64,000 nucleotides of DNA from Bursaphelenchus xylophilus (taxonomy: Eukaryota; Nematoda; Chromadorea; Rhabditida; Aphelenchoididae): positions 10,974,001 to 11,038,000 of the forward strand of contig CAJFCV020000003.1 of assembly GCA_904066235.2 (NCBI GenBank), written 5' to 3'. The notes beneath the pieces are model-generated. The model ran no database searches. It saw only the letters and a program-made list of their open reading frames with translations, and was not told where the DNA came from. Position 1 is the first letter of the stretch, and each line of letters opens with the position of its first letter. The position numbers and the translations under genes are program-made. Positions 34,727 through 47,935 of the stretch are shown here, in pieces.

Positions 34727-37700
34727 ATGGCCACCACGGAAATAAACGGCAATTCAGTGGATCCGGAAGAGAAACCGCTCTTCGAGGTCTACACCTTCAA
34801 TGGAAAGACATTGGGCCAGCTGAAAAAGGATATTCCGGGCTATGGACGAGTGTATTATAAGGTATGTTGGTTGATCTTGCTATTTGTTGATGTTTAGGAA
34901 AGTAACTGAAGGAAAATTTGGAATTTTCGGCAATTTAGACATCAGATGTCTAGTGTAATATAATTAAGTATGCAAGAATGCCGGAAGTATTTCAAAGATG
35001 ATTTTTTGAGGGTTTTTGTGCCAGACTAGAGTTATAACAGCCAGAATTTTCAAAATTTTTACTTATCTTCTCCTTGATCAAGCTGATGTTCAGCCAGCCG
35101 CTGGGCGCAGCTTGCTCACGTTTGACTACTACTTTGATTATCATCTTACCTGAATTTTGGTCTCTTTCAGGTCAAGAAAGTTCATGAACTGAATGAGGAA
35201 AAAGGTGAACTCCTCTGCACTTGTTTTGCCATCAGGGATAAGGTCTGGCTTCCCATTCAAACTGCTCTCCGTCTAGAACAGCGTAATCCGTTGGTGTCTG
35301 GACCGGTTGCTAAGTTCTTTGAGGACCAGATTGAAGCGAATTTGAATGTTGAGTTGGTTTTCAGCGACGATGAGGTATGTTTTTTTTGTTGTTGTTCCTG
35401 AAATTTAGATATGAAAATTGAAGAAGAATCAGAAACGTTTGTTGATTCTCTAGTATAAGGTGTGAAATTAAAGCCTTGAGGCTCTGAAGTTAAAAAAAAA
35501 GTGAAAATCGGCCAGCTTTGACCTAGAAATTACTGGATTTGACAATAAATCTCAAAATTTTTAGGAAAATCCTTCGGAAGAAGCTGAAGAACCCGGCTCA
35601 TCTCTTGAAAATGATGTGAATAAAGTCGAAATTCCTTCAGAAATTACAGAACAGCTAGAAGCCATTCGGAAAATCCCAGTTTCTCCACAAAAAGAGCTCG
35701 AGGAAGAGGTCTTGGCTCTAAATCAATGTTCCTCGACTGATAATGGGCATACTGATCAGCTTGAAGTGGTTGAAGAAGATGCTCCTGGCTTCTCTGGAGG
35801 TAAATCTTTTGTGTTTTTGGTTTGTTTTTAGGGCTTTTGCAGGTTCCGGATGAAAATTAGGATTTCTCTGACAATTTTGATGTTAGCCTTTCGTTTCTGG
35901 AATTTCTGATGTGAAAGATTGTTTCTACAACATTCTTGAGCCATCTCGGTTATGGAATGGTCTTTTATTCCCTTTGGTTTGACCAAAATTCAACAAATTT
36001 CCCTAAAATTATATTACACATGAGCTCTTGCTCCAATTTTTGACATTTTTTGCCCTTTCGCGCCACTAATTACCCGCCGGCCACTCGAATGAGAAGCCTA
36101 TCATTTGAAACCGTCTTTTGAAATTTTAATCCGTCGCTAATTATTGTATACACTTGCAGGTCGTCATGCCAACAGGGCTCCGATACCCGCCGAAAACAGC
36201 GCAACTGCTCCAGAAATTAATGCCAGCCCATCGGAAAATCATAACCTGGAGGAAATTGTAGGCTCGCAGAGTCAGGAATCTGCCGAGAACGAAGTTGAGT
36301 TCGAATTTTTGGAAAGCAAACAGAGCCCTTCGGATAGTGTTGATCGGGCTCTGGGAATCGCCGAAAAGGAGAGTGAAGTTAATGAAAAGGGTGATAATAA
36401 TAAAGAAAAGACCATGGAGACTCCATCGACCAGCGATTCATCATCAAATTCGCCTTCAACATCGAGCAAATCGGATAATGAAGAAGATCCGAAGGTAGGG
36501 TAATATAATTTTTTGTGGAATTTATCGGTGAATTTGGAGTTAACTTGTTGATTTTAGCCTGATAATGTTCCATGTACCTCAAAATCTGAGGAAATTAATG
36601 AAACTCGAATGGAAATTGAGTTAAAACAAGGTGAAGAAGAGAGTTTCCTGAAGCCGAATGAAAGTCCAAGAAGGACGAGAAGAGGAAGAACGGTCAGTAA
36701 TGCGAGCTCCAGATCCAGCCCAGAGAAGAAAATTGGAGAACAGGAGGTACTGGAAGGAAAAGGGGTACCCGAAGAGATGAGTGAAGACGTGAGCCCTAAG
36801 CTGGATGAAAATGCTGAAGAAGCAAGTCCCCAATCAAGCCAGAATAGAAGAAGCACTAGAAGAGGAAGAACAGCCAGTCTTGCTAGCTCTAAATCGGACC
36901 AGGAAAAGACTTTGGAGGCACAAAATGAAGGGTCATTTGCTCAGATGGAAGTAGAAAGTCAAGGCTCGATTGCCAATGAAAATGAAGGAGAAGATATGGA
37001 AGGGCGTAATAATGTAGAGAAATCGATGCTGGCGAGTGAAAATTCGAGTCAGAAATCGAATAAGAGTCCTACTAGAAGAAGCACTAGAAGTGGAAGAACA
37101 GCTAGTCTTACAAGCTCTAAATCAGGCCAGGAAAAAAGTTTGGAGGGTCAAAAAGAAGGTGCCGAAGGTCAGGAAGAAGCTCAGGAGCACAAGGAAGAGA
37201 AACAGGTCGAAGAAAATGCTTTGGAAGATCATACGGAAAAGATTGAGGAGAAAATTGAAGATGTTGGTCAATCAAGTCAAAAATTGGATGAGAATTTGAG
37301 AAAAAGAGGCGGCAGAAGAAGCAGGACCTCGACTAACGCCAGCTCCAGCCCGGAAAAGATGCTAATTGATGAGCAGAGCCTTGAGAGTGAAGCTCAGAAA
37401 AGTTTGGAAGATAAAATTGATGACATTCCCAAGAATATTGAAGAAGCTGACCAATCAAGCCAACAGTTGGATGAAAGTTTGGGAAAAAGAGGCGGCAGAA
37501 GGGGCAGAACGTCGATCCGAGGTAGCTCTAGCCCTGAGAAGAAAATTGTTGAAGAACAAGAGGGTTTGGAAGAAAAAGAGGTACCCGAAGAGATGACTGA
37601 AGATACAAGTGCTAAAGTGGATGAAAATGAAGAAGAAGCAAGTCAGAACTTAGGTCAGAGTAGAAGAAGTGCTAGAAGAGGAAGAACAGCCAGTAATACG

Positions 37701-39992
37701 AGCTTCAGATCCAGCCCTGAGAAGAAAATTGCGGAACAAGAAGCGCTGGACGGAAAAGAGGTACCCGAAAAGACGACTGAAGATGTTAGTGGCAAACCGG
37801 ATGAAATTGCTGAAGAATCAAGTCCCCAATCAAGCCAGAGTAGAAGAAGCACTAGAAGAGGGAGAACGGCAAGCCTTGCAAGTTCTAAATCAGGCCAGGA
37901 ACAAAGTTTGGAGGGCCAAAAAGAGGGTGTCGAAGGTCAAGCAGAAGCTCAGGAGAAGAAGGAAGAGGAACAGGTAGAAGAAAGTGGTTTGGAAGATCAT
38001 ACGGAAAGGATTGAGGAGAAAATTGAAGAAGCTCACCAATCAAGCCAACAGTTGGATGAGAATTTGGGAAAAAGAGGCGTTAGAAGAAGCAGAACGTCGA
38101 TTCGAGCAAGCTCTAGTCCAGAGAAGAAGCCAGTAGATCAACAGGGCCTTGAGAGCGAGGCTCTGGAAAGTTTGGAAGATAAAATTGATGATAATAGCAA
38201 AAATATTGAAGAAATTGAGCAGTCAAGCCAGAAATTAAATGTAAAGCCCGGAAGAAAAAGAACAGCCAGTATTGCCAGCGCCAAATCGGATCAGGAAAGG
38301 ACATTGGAGGTGCAAAATGAAGGATCATTTACTCAGATGGAAGTTGAAAGTCAAGACTCGGTTGCCATTGAAATTAAAGGAACAGACCTTGAAGGGAAGA
38401 GAAGCATAGAAAAATCGAAGTTAGCGAGTGGAAACTCAAGTCAGAAATCGGATAAGAGTCCTACCAGAAGAAGCACTAGAAGTGGAAGAACAGCCAGTCT
38501 TGCAAGCTCCAAATCGGGACAGGAACAAAGTTTGGAGGGTCAGAAAGAAAGTGGTGATGCTCAGGCAGAAGCTGAGGAACAGAAGGAAGAGAAACAGATC
38601 GAAGAAAATGCTTTGGAAGATCGTACGGAGAGGATTGAGGAAAAAATTGAAGATGTTAGTCAATCAAGCCAAAACTTGGATGAGAATTTGAGAAAAAGAG
38701 GCGGCAGAAGAGGCAGAACGTCAACTAACGCCAGCTCCAGCCCGGAAAAGATGCTAATTGAAGAGCAGAGCATTGAGAGTGAAGCTCAGAAAAGTTTGGA
38801 GGATAAAATTGATGACATTCCCAAGAATAGTGAAGAAGCTGATCAATCAAGCCATAAATTGAATGTAAAGACAAGAAGAAAAAGAACAGCAAGTCTTGCC
38901 AGCTCCAAATCCAGCCAACAGCAGGTGGGGAACCGAGATGAGAGCGAAGCTAGTCAAGAAAAGATTGCTCGGGAAGATGTTGAGCTTGCTGAAAATTCGG
39001 AAGAAATGGAAGATACTGGTCGTGATAGGGTCTTGAGAGGAAGAAAACGGGTAGATCCGAAATCTGGAAGTCGTGTAAAAGTTGCCAAACCTAAAAAGAA
39101 TCAAAAGGAAGAAGAAAGTAGCCAAGAACAGAAGGATAAAGAAGAAGAGGCCGTAGTGGGTCAAGTACAAGATCCAGAAAGTCTGGATCTGGATAAAAGT
39201 GAGGAGAAGAACGTTGAAATTGCTCAGGAACCATCAGAACCCCGCAAAAGAGGAAGACCAGGTCGAAAGAAGAAGATTGCCCACGAATCCGGCTACAAAT
39301 CGAGTCCAGAGACCAAGAAGAAGGATGACTCAAAAGAACGACTTCAAATCCCTTCAAAATTAGATGCCACTGGAACTCCGGAGCCTTCAGGAAGCCAGAA
39401 TAGCAATTTTATGACACCACCGACAAAGAGAGGCCCAGGAAGGCCAAGGAAAACACCAATTCAATCGGATCTTCACACACCTGGCTCAAGTGCAATATCG
39501 GAGCATAGCAAGGAGAAGAAAGTGAACAATGAGCTGGAAAACAGTCTAAATGAAAGTCTACAGAGTGAAGAAGACGGAGGCAGAAGAAGCGGCAGATTGA
39601 GAAGTAAACCGGGTGAGTATGAGAGATTTTTTGTTGTAGTAGGCATTTGATGTCATGATTTTGAAATTTTTTTAGAAAGGCTGGTGATTTCTACGAAGAT
39701 CGCAACGAAGAGCAGCCCGACACTAACCACAGAGTCTCCTGCCCCGTCAGGAACTCCGGGACCAGCTGAAACTCCAGCTCCGGAGACCCCAACCGAAGCC
39801 CAGCCAAGTCCAACGTGGTCGACCCCCTCGAAAGGCCGTGGACGCCCGAGAAAGTACCTCCCCGGCCATGAACCCTACAAGATTGCGAGGCCGTACATCA
39901 AGAAGGCGGATAGAGAAAGAATGGAGAAAGAAAAGGAGAGCAGAATCAGCAGGCATTCGAGAAGATCCAAGGAGGAACAAGAGGTGAGCTGA
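34727..39992 (+). CDS. Large repeat-rich AT-hook nuclear protein
   Basis: Exons 34727-34861, 35171-35374, 35565-35799, 36160-36494, 36558-39612 and 39676-39992 join with matching phases and give 1,426 residues. An SL-type acceptor (TTTTAG) ends 12 nt before the ATG. Residues ~10-115 form a compact, non-repetitive segment (FEVYTFNGKTLGQLKKD...) that I do not recognise. Residues ~320-1140 are an imperfect repeat, highly charged and Glu/Ser/Gln-rich. It carries twelve basic R-x-R-T-(A/S/V)-S motifs, plausible kinase sites. Three AT-hooks follow: RGRPGRKKK near 1198, KRGPGRPRK near 1260 and KGRGRPRKY near 1372. AT-hooks bind the minor groove of AT-rich DNA, so a chromatin role is inferred. A donor (GTGAGC) sits at 39984 just before the stop. 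Splicing to an acceptor at 40783 would replace the last two codons with 24 others, ending at 40858. Confidence 0.85.
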
Positions 39993-41260
39993 TGGTGGAG
40001 AAAAGTCTTGATTTTTTTTGGAAAATCGGTCTGTCAAAGTCTGGTCTGGTCTGTAGAATAGGGAAATTAGTTATTTTTGGGAAAACGAACGCTTGAAAAT
40101 TGAGATTTTAAAAATTTTTGAAATTTTAAAATTTTTGCAAGTTGCTCTTAGTTTTTTGAGTTTTTCTCCAAAAATTCGGAGAGAATTGATTGTAAAAGCA
40201 TCTCTAAACCCCTCTAAATCTAACTGTAGTCTATAAACTACAATTTTTTAGTTAGTTTTGAGAACATTTAGCACTGTAAGTCTAGAAATCTTGTAAATTT
40301 TTGAGTTTTTTGCTGATTTTTGGGATTTTTGATTTTTTTTTCACTTTTTACACAATAATTGTTAGTCTAATTACAACAAATTCCAAGTCATATCATATTC
40401 GAATAGTTTTTTAATTAATTTATTGGAATTCGGATGATCTTACCTTATTTTGGAAGCTATGGTATGTCTGATTTAGAGCTCTAAATTGTCGTCTAAAATA
40501 CTGCGGTTTTAATTAATTTTGGTCTCTAAGCAACATGTGTGGAGTATTTTGTATATTTTGGTCTGGATTTGATGAATTTACGGTTTTGATTTTTGAATTT
40601 TGAATAAATAAGAGTCAAGTATAAGATAAGGCGAATGTTATATGAAAATTAGAATTAAAGTTGAAAAGTTATGTGGTAAGTGAGTGGTATAGTTTGTGGA
40701 TAAAGTTGAAGTGATTTTTTAGTTGAAAAATTGGTTGAGACATCGAAAAAATGGGGTCTTATGTTATAGTAACCACCTTTTAGGCCATCAGAAAATTCAA
40801 CATCAGATGTGCGAAAGGAATTTTCAATATGGGAGAGGAGACGGAAGAAGATAATTAAGAGAGCATGGAGTCGATAGAAGTTGTTTACCCCGGTTATTTA
40901 CATTGTTTTATGTTGTTCATCCTTTGTTAAAATTTGGTTGATTTTTTTGTTGTTGATGTTTAAAATTATAATAAATTATAATCCCAAAGGTCTCAGATTG
41001 TCTTTTTTATTGGTTTTAGGCTCATTCAGTATCTTTTGGCGCTGTATGGGACCTTTCTTTTGCGTTATAACGCGTTATCCAAACACCTTTCATCGTATAA
41101 AATGTCCAAAATTATGGAAAGTTTTTTTGCCAAAACGAGAAGTTTGTTGTTTTGTAGACAAGATTTATTATCGAATTTCGATACTTTATCCCTCGATGAG
41201 CTAGAAAATTAGATTTATTTTTTATTTACCTAAAATTTGAGATATCCGCCAGCTAAAACA

Positions 41261-43532
41261 ATGTCCTGGCACCTCACAATTTATTCCTTCTACGACAACA
41301 TCAAAGGAGATCTGAAATACGCTGGCTTGCTCATATTTTGCACGCTTTTGTCGCTGGTTCTGAGGAGGTTTGCCACAGCCGAGTTTCGAGTGCGTTTCGA
41401 TGGAATAATCGGGTTGTTGATCAACATCTATGTCTCCGGATGGACGGTTTTGTATTCGTTACTGTGTGTGGCAGCTCATCTTGTGTTGTATCAACTGGTC
41501 AAGGACCCCAGGTACGTGTTTCTTATTGTTTTGTCCGGTGTTTAGGCGATTCTGCGAAGGTTTTTTGAAAGGAAAGAGGCAGTGTTACCTAAAATAATGT
41601 TGCAATTTTTTCGAGACTGTCCCAAAGTCTCTGAAATCTTTCTATGAGTTGGTAAATAGCTTATAGAAGTAAATAGAAGAGTTTTTCGTTATGAGCTTTA
41701 TTTTTTTCTGGTGTTGACATTAATTTAGTTATGGATAACATTAAGTTCAAAAAGCTATTGCAACCTTTAAGATTGCCTAGGTTCCCTTATAATCTTTTTA
41801 TTTCAGACACATGGCGAAGATCTCATTCTTTGGAACGTTCACTTACCTCGGTTTCCTACGAATTATTCATTGGTTTGGTCTCCCAAAGCTCGAATTCATC
41901 ACAAATGCCATTCAGCTGATCATGACTCTTCGAGTAAGTTTTTTCATTTTTTTGTTTTTGCTTTTAGGAAGTGGATGGATACATAAGAAGGTTTATTTTC
42001 ACTTGAAACAGAGGATAATTTCTATACTAGACACCTACTACAATATAACTTTTTTCAGGTGGTTGGTCTGTCCTATGAGATCTCAGATTCCCGTCTAAAG
42101 TTGGTTGATGATCTCAAGAAGGTGGAGGATCCATCACCTTTCCAAGCATTCAACTATTTATACAGTTATACAGGTCTTTTCACTGGACCTTACTACACCT
42201 ACCGAACTTATGTTGATGCTTACGATCAGCGCTTCCATGCGCAATCTCCACACGTTTTGGATCTTGTCAAAGGCCGATTGACGACACTAAGCTGGTCTTT
42301 GCCTATTCTGATCCTCATGAACATCATAGCGCCGGTTCAAATTTTGAAAACCGAAGAGTCCGGCGATTACAATATAATTGTCCTGTTCATCTTGTCGGCG
42401 TTGCTTTTCGTCTATCTGAGAATGAGAATCTACTCGGCTTGGATGGTAGCCGAAAGCATTTGCATTATATCTGGCATTGGGGTTTATGACCATTCGTATC
42501 ATTCGAAGCCAGGCCTGGGACCAACGAAGATGCCGGAAATCGGCGAAACAGCTCATGGATTTGATGCGAATACAGTGGATAACTTGGACATCCCTCATGT
42601 GGAGAATTCGGATGGATTCCGAAGCGGGATGAGGGCGTGGAATCGGACGGTTCAGTTCTGGTTGGCTCATTTTGTTTACAAACGGGCTCCAAGAAGTATA
42701 AGGTAAAGTTTTGCATTTTTTTTGGAATGTTTTCTCATTTTTAGGTAAAATACGCTACAGATATTCTGAATGATATTTAGAAAGTGATGTGCGGAATATT
42801 TTCTCGATAATTTTTTCAAAAATTACAAAAAATACCGAAGGGTCATGTATAATATAAAACTTCTCATTATTTTCTTCCAGATTGCCTTGGACAATGTTTG
42901 TGAGCGCATTCTGGCACGGTGTGCATCCAGGATACTTCTTATCGTTCCTGACGATCCCATTATGCACAGCAGCTGAGGATGTGATGTTCAAACGATTCCC
43001 GGTCGAAGATGGAAAACGCAATGAAATCTTTGATCGAGTGTGAGTTTTTGATGTTTATAGGGTAGATTAAAGTCTGTGAAGGCTTGTGAGGAAAGATGGG
43101 GTTGTCGCTTTGCCAGGCTATTGGCGTTTTCGCTTCTTTTTGACCAGCTGAGGGTCTAGTGTAATATCCGAAAGATCTTGATTTTTTGAAAAGTTTGGAG
43201 GAAGGTTAAAGAAATTAGTGTTTGAATATAATTAAGGGACTCAGAAGGTATTTATTTTACGATTTTGAATTTAGTTATCACCAATTTTTACAAATTTATG
43301 ACCATTTTTTAGCTGGCGGTTCATCCGAATGCGTGGCTTTGAAATGATGGCCTGCGGCTTCCTTCTCCTCACTTGGACCGACACTATTCGACTTTGGAAG
43401 AACCAGTTCTTCTATCTGCATGTTATAATGATCGGAATTTTGATATTCGATAAGGTCCATCCAAGGAAACACCCAGAAAAGCATCATGAAGGCCATAAAC
43501 ACCATGAACATCATGATAAAAAGGTTGAATAG
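41261..43532 (+). CDS. mboa-7: Lysophosphatidylinositol acyltransferase (MBOAT7), five exons
   Basis: Exons 41261-41511, 41807-41933, 42059-42702, 42881-43039 and 43313-43532 join in phases 2, 0, 2 and 2 and give 466 residues, close to the ~472 of human MBOAT7. It is a multi-pass ER membrane protein that attaches polyunsaturated acyl chains (arachidonate in mammals) to lysophosphatidylinositol in the Lands cycle. Both MBOAT catalytic residues are present: Asn321 in WNRTVQFWL and His353 in SAFWHGVHPGYF. The SRSGM-type stretch DGFRSGMRAW and the TGLFTGPYYTYRT motif are typical of the MBOAT7 branch. The C-terminus ends in a His/Lys-rich cytosolic tail (HHEGHKHHEHHDKK). It lies ~400-1,270 bp downstream of the AT-hook gene on the same strand. 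An AATAAA at 43845 or 43887 probably ends the transcript. The symbol follows C. elegans naming. Confidence 0.95.
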
Positions 43533-43844
43533 ACAGCCTCTTGACAACGAAAGGTAATAATAACTGAAGTAAGCAACATTATGCGTCTTTTCAAACCTTT
43601 AAAAGTTGGTCTAGCATCGTATTTTAGCTAAAATTTAAGAAAATTTGATGGTTTTTCGGATTTTTTGTTAAATTTTGCCGATTTTTCTATAATTTATTGG
43701 GTTTTCTGGTCTAATTTCCGATGAAAATAGTATTACAGATATATTTACATGTTAGTTTAGTCTTTTATTGCATTTTATATTGTTTTAGAGTTAAAAAAAT
43801 TGAGATTTTTATACAAAACTTTTAAAAGCTTGAACTTGAGAAGA

Positions 43845-43850
43845 AATAAA
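43845..43850 (+). terminator. Polyadenylation signal candidate, mboa-7
   Basis: AATAAA ~310 nt after the stop; a second at 43887 is equally possible. Confidence 0.45.
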
Positions 43851-44137
43851 TGAGTTTTTGATATAAAACCGGGTGTGGAACTGTACAATAAAAATATGAG
43901 AGATGCGATAAGGAGATATAATGGCTCAATTCATATTTTACAAAGTGAAATTCGCGAAGAATTTGAGATTTTTGCGATTTTAGTGAAATTTTTGAGTTTT
44001 TGACCAAAAATTAAAAATAAATCAAAAGTTTGAACTAAAAAATGGACAGAATTGGTTAAAATACTGTCTTTGGCATGTGAGACGTTGGATTACAATGTGT
44101 AATTCGAGATAAAACACTAGTATTCGGACGAAATTCC

Positions 44138-46275
44138 TCAATATTTGCTTTGTTTTTGAACTGCCGACGAGACCGGCGCTATTGACGTCGCTTTCACGAT
44201 GGAACTGCTCTTGCTCCTCCCCATGACGTAGTCGCGATACGGTTTGATGATCGTCAGACACATTGCGGCGTTTGTGAATGGGGTCCACGCGACCAAGCTC
44301 ATTATTGCAACACCGTAAGAGCGGATGTTGAGCCCGCTGAACATGAGGACCACGACGATGAACATGGGAAAGACCGCCATGAGGAAACTGTTTATCGTCT
44401 GGAAAAAGGTTTAGATTAGTTCTGGGGGACTTGAGAAAGCTTTGGGGAAAAGGTAGGGCGCAGCTCGCCGAAAATTGAAAGTTAGACTTGAGGAAATGGG
44501 TATAATTATGCTTGTCAATGATGACTATAAAACTTTAAGAGTTTTTTGAGGTTATAAATCATTGTTACTGCGTGGAAATTACTGTTTTACTGTGTAAAAT
44601 AGTGACTAAATAAAATAAGTTTTTATAGTGTAGATTGTGTGATATAATTTGCAAAATAGAGTTGATTAGAAGCTTTGAGCTGCTTTTTACACCCTCAAAA
44701 ATTTTTATGCCCTCCGGGCATTAACCCCACAATTTATCCGCAAAACTTTTCTCACCTGTGCAATCATGTTCCTGGTGAACTGCGCCCTCAACTGCTGCAC
44801 TTTGGCCGACGCATTCTGCGTGTCCACGTTCAACGTGACACCCTTGATACTCTGATGACCGTAATACATCATAATCACGTAGCTGACGGTGATCAAAACC
44901 CCTCCCCAGCCCATGAACAGCCAGCCTTCCCAGTCCTCAAAGTCCACCGCGCCCGCATATTCCGTCTGGTTCGTCTCGGGGTCCCAAAAAACGGGATCCA
45001 GAAGATCGGTGTAGTGAGATTTTGGGCGCCTCACCGACTTCACGTGACAGGCCACCGCAAATATCGCAATCGAACTGGTGATGAGGCATGACATGAACAC
45101 CAAGAAGAAAAGAACAAAATTTTTTGTTCGTTGGCTTCTGAAAAATTTTTGTTGAGTTTTGAGGCTGAATTGACTCATTGGAAAAGTTTTAAGTTTTAAC
45201 AGATGTCGTTTGCACGGTGCTAAACTTTGAAAATTAATTTCTGCACTGTGCAGAAAAAAGATTTTTTCATAGTGCACTAACGCATGAAGTTAAGGGGCTG
45301 AAAAATGTAAGAATAGGTGTTGCGACACTGCTTTTTTAGGGCATCACGACAAAGGTCAGTTTTTTGTTCACCGCACAGTGCAAAACTAAAATGTTGTTTC
45401 TGCACTGTGCAAAAATAAAATTTATTCAAAGTACTGTGTCAAATGGAGCCAGTTGCCGGAAAAATTACAATTATCAGTTGTCCGGTCCTGCTCTATCACA
45501 GCATCGCAAAAAACTGCGATTTTCAACCTACCGCACTGTGCAGAATTAAAATTTACTTCTGCACTGTGCAGAGGGAAAATTTTTGCACAGTGCGATTACT
45601 CGATGGACATGAGCAAAAAAATTTGTTGCATCGTGACCGTTAGATAGTATTTCATAAATCCATTGCGTAATTGCTAACAAAAATTGCAAAACGCACTGTG
45701 CAGAAGCCAATGTGTTCTTCGCACAGTGCAATTTTTTAAATCTTTTCGGGATTTTGTTTCCACTGAGCAAAGAGGAATTTTTTCGATTTTCGGCAGGATT
45801 AAATTATTTTCTAAAACATACGTAGTAGTTGTTGTCATGAGATAGTATCGGTAATAGAACTGCGCCGGCAATATTGTGACGGCTTCGATGAGGAAAAAAT
45901 ATTCCATCGACGAGAGAATCGTGGCTGGCCACCATGGTAGAATGTTCTCTATTCCATACGAAATAATAAGCAGTTTGTGGTCGACAATTTGAATTTGCTA
46001 AAATCATAATATTTTTTAGCTAAAAATTTGCATTTTTTGGTAAAATACGATTCTTCTAACTTGCGCCTTCTTAAAATTGTTTTTTGGCTTACCTGATGAC
46101 ATAGCGCGAGGACAATCGTATAGAAAATGTCTTCCATTGTGCAGACCATCACCATGTTTCCGTAGGAGCGCACATTCAATGCTGTTCGATTTTTGATGGC
46201 TAAGAATAGCGCAATATTCGTGACGAACCCAAGCACAATGGCTACACAGTCGAGGTAGACGAAGAATGGCCACAT
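44138..46275 (-). CDS. Str-superfamily (Srd-like) seven-transmembrane chemoreceptor
   Basis: Minus-strand exons 46275-46093, 45997-45822, 45137-44756 and 44398-44138 join in phases 0, 2 and 0 and give 333 residues. The first Met follows a TTTCAG acceptor at 46310, so either this is the first coding exon after spliced-leader addition or a short upstream exon is missing. Seven hydrophobic segments are visible. Marks of nematode Str/Srd receptors are NIALFLAIKN with RSYGNMVMV near TM2, AQFYYRYYLM at the end of TM3, LRAQFTRNMIAQTINSFL before TM6, and KPYRDYVM after TM7. A WDPETNQTEY loop before TM5 carries an N-glycosylation site. Presumed to act in sensory-neuron cilia; ligand unknown. Intron B-C carries GCACTGTGC repeats. 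Srd versus Str/Srj cannot be separated by eye. Confidence 0.85.
45205..45742. repeat. GCACTGTGC repeats in the Srd-like receptor intron 2
   Basis: Scattered TTGCACGGTGC, TGCACTGTGCAGAAA and CGCACAGTGCAA motifs with shorter linkers than the cystatin arrays. Confidence 0.7.
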
Positions 46276-46643
46276 TTTTTGGAAAGCTGTTGTGAAGGTG
46301 ACAATGTGGCTGAAACCAGGTTACAAAAATGTTTTTTGACAATTGAAAAGCGTCCCGAATTAAGTACATAAAATATGGAAAAAATTTTCAATTGCAAATT
46401 GGTTACGGTAAATTTTGGCTAACAAGAGAAATTCTTGATTTGTGACAGTCAGATCTTGATAATGGCATCAACGAATCAAGAAATTGGATTTTGTTTTTCT
46501 AAAAAATTAATTCCGATTTATAGTAAAATATCATCACAAAATGGGCATCAAAAAAAATTGTTGTAAAATACGAAGATGAGTGACCGATTTATATTACAAT
46601 CAAAGCTAAAATATCGAAATTTACCTGAAAAAATGGTCAATAT

Positions 46644-46785
46644 CAGTCTGTCGGGAAAATAATGAACGCAAGATCATCGCGTTGCTGAAGTGAAAGCAAT
46701 TTGATTTTGCCGCAACACAATTCATTTTCTCGGCGGTGGTGCGATTTTCGATGCGACAGAGTGCTCGTTATTTTCCCGACAGGCT
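46644..46785. mobile_element. CAGTCTGTC-family MITE, inside an inverted duplication
   Basis: Occupies the position equivalent to the copy at 50699-50848, so it predates that duplication. Confidence 0.83.
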
Positions 46786-47268
46786 GATATAAATGGCCTT
46801 CAAAATGTTTGCCGTCATTTTCTCTACACATTAATTTTTTTCATAATTTCGTGCACTTGCTCGCCGCAAACTTTAATCTGCACTTTTGTCTACGACCGGG
46901 TCCTTAAACTCTGGTAATTTTACACACACTCAAAGAATCCAATTTTCTTTTTGTATTGCTAAATAAAGCACATGTATTGTTAGCGCAACATATCACATTG
47001 TCTTCTACAAATTCAGTGGTTGTTTTTAAATTCTCCGGCATCCATTGAAACAGTTTTATGATAGAAAACAAAGCAGAGTGGAAGTGCGTTACAGAGCTGC
47101 TATTCATGAACTTATAAAATGTAGCATTCATAAATTGGGATAACATATCGCTTGTAGTCGCATGAAGTCTAAACTGAACGCAGGTTGTAAGGCATATGAT
47201 ATACGGGAACTTTACAACGGCATATAGTGTTTGGATGTAACTTGTAATTGAAAACTGGTATGCGTCGG
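46644..47268 (-). repeat. Inverted duplication, arm 1
   Basis: Matches 50216-50848 in reverse over ~625 bp, including a MITE at one end. The minus-strand frame at 47146-46904 (80 codons, with a CCANNTC motif) is broken in the other arm, so coding status is doubtful. Confidence 0.75.
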
Positions 47269-47592
47269 ATTTTTCCGATAAAAATTCGAGGCCGCGTTAA
47301 ATTTTGGGCTTTTTGTCTCGGGTAGTAAATATAATCTCAAATTGCTTGAGCTTTCGAATAATTTAAGTTAAAGTTAATGGCATTCAAATTGAATAGAAAC
47401 AACGTGGGTTTTGATGCCGGAATTAAAGCCTATAACTCCTTTGATTAGTGCCTTCAGCCTCCTCAAAGTTGCTTATTTGCTGTTTTTGGGGCACAAACTA
47501 CTGGCAAAAAAGCATCGTAGCCTAAAGGGGTTTGCAACAAACAACCAACAATGAATTTTCCGGGCGTCGCGCTAAAAAATGCAGGAAATGAT

Positions 47593-47832
47593 ACAGTGGG
47601 GGACCTGACCCAGTGGCAAACACGGCAAAAAGCGTACCATTTGCATCATGGAAGTATCAAAAATGTGGCAAAATGCTCCCCTGTCCAAGTGAAAAACATC
47701 GTTTTGAAGGGCGCGCTTTTGAATTTTTTTCGCTTGGAGAGGGAGGTACTTTGCCGCATTTTTTGGTGCTTCCAGGATGCAAAATGGTACGTTTTTTACC
47801 ACTGCATCCGTGGTAAATGTCCCCCACTGTAT
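47593..47832. mobile_element. Fold-back MITE with TA flanks
   Basis: TACAGTGGGGGACCTGACCC left and GTCCCCCACTGTA right show a TA target duplication, the Tc1/mariner pattern. Confidence 0.87.
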
Positions 47833-47834
47833 GT

Positions 47835-47905
47835 GCCCTATACTCGAAGTGTGTGTCCAAAAATTTACAGACAATCTGAGCGCTGCATCTGGGGTACTTC
47901 CCCTG
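47835..47905. repeat. Terminal fragment of the ~450-bp family
   Basis: Ends CTGGGGTACTTCCCCTGTA, preserving the extreme terminus. Confidence 0.55.
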
Positions 47906-47935
47906 TAGAGTGTACATATGTATCCTAGAGGGTTT

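Noticed and set aside
36554..37852. Minus-strand open frames opposite the AT-hook gene
   Set aside because: They mirror the Glu/Ser/Arg-rich repeat and have no independent support.
40881..41204. 107-codon plus-strand open frame before mboa-7
   Set aside because: Low-complexity hydrophobic composition, no splice context, lies in the expected 3' UTR or intergenic space.
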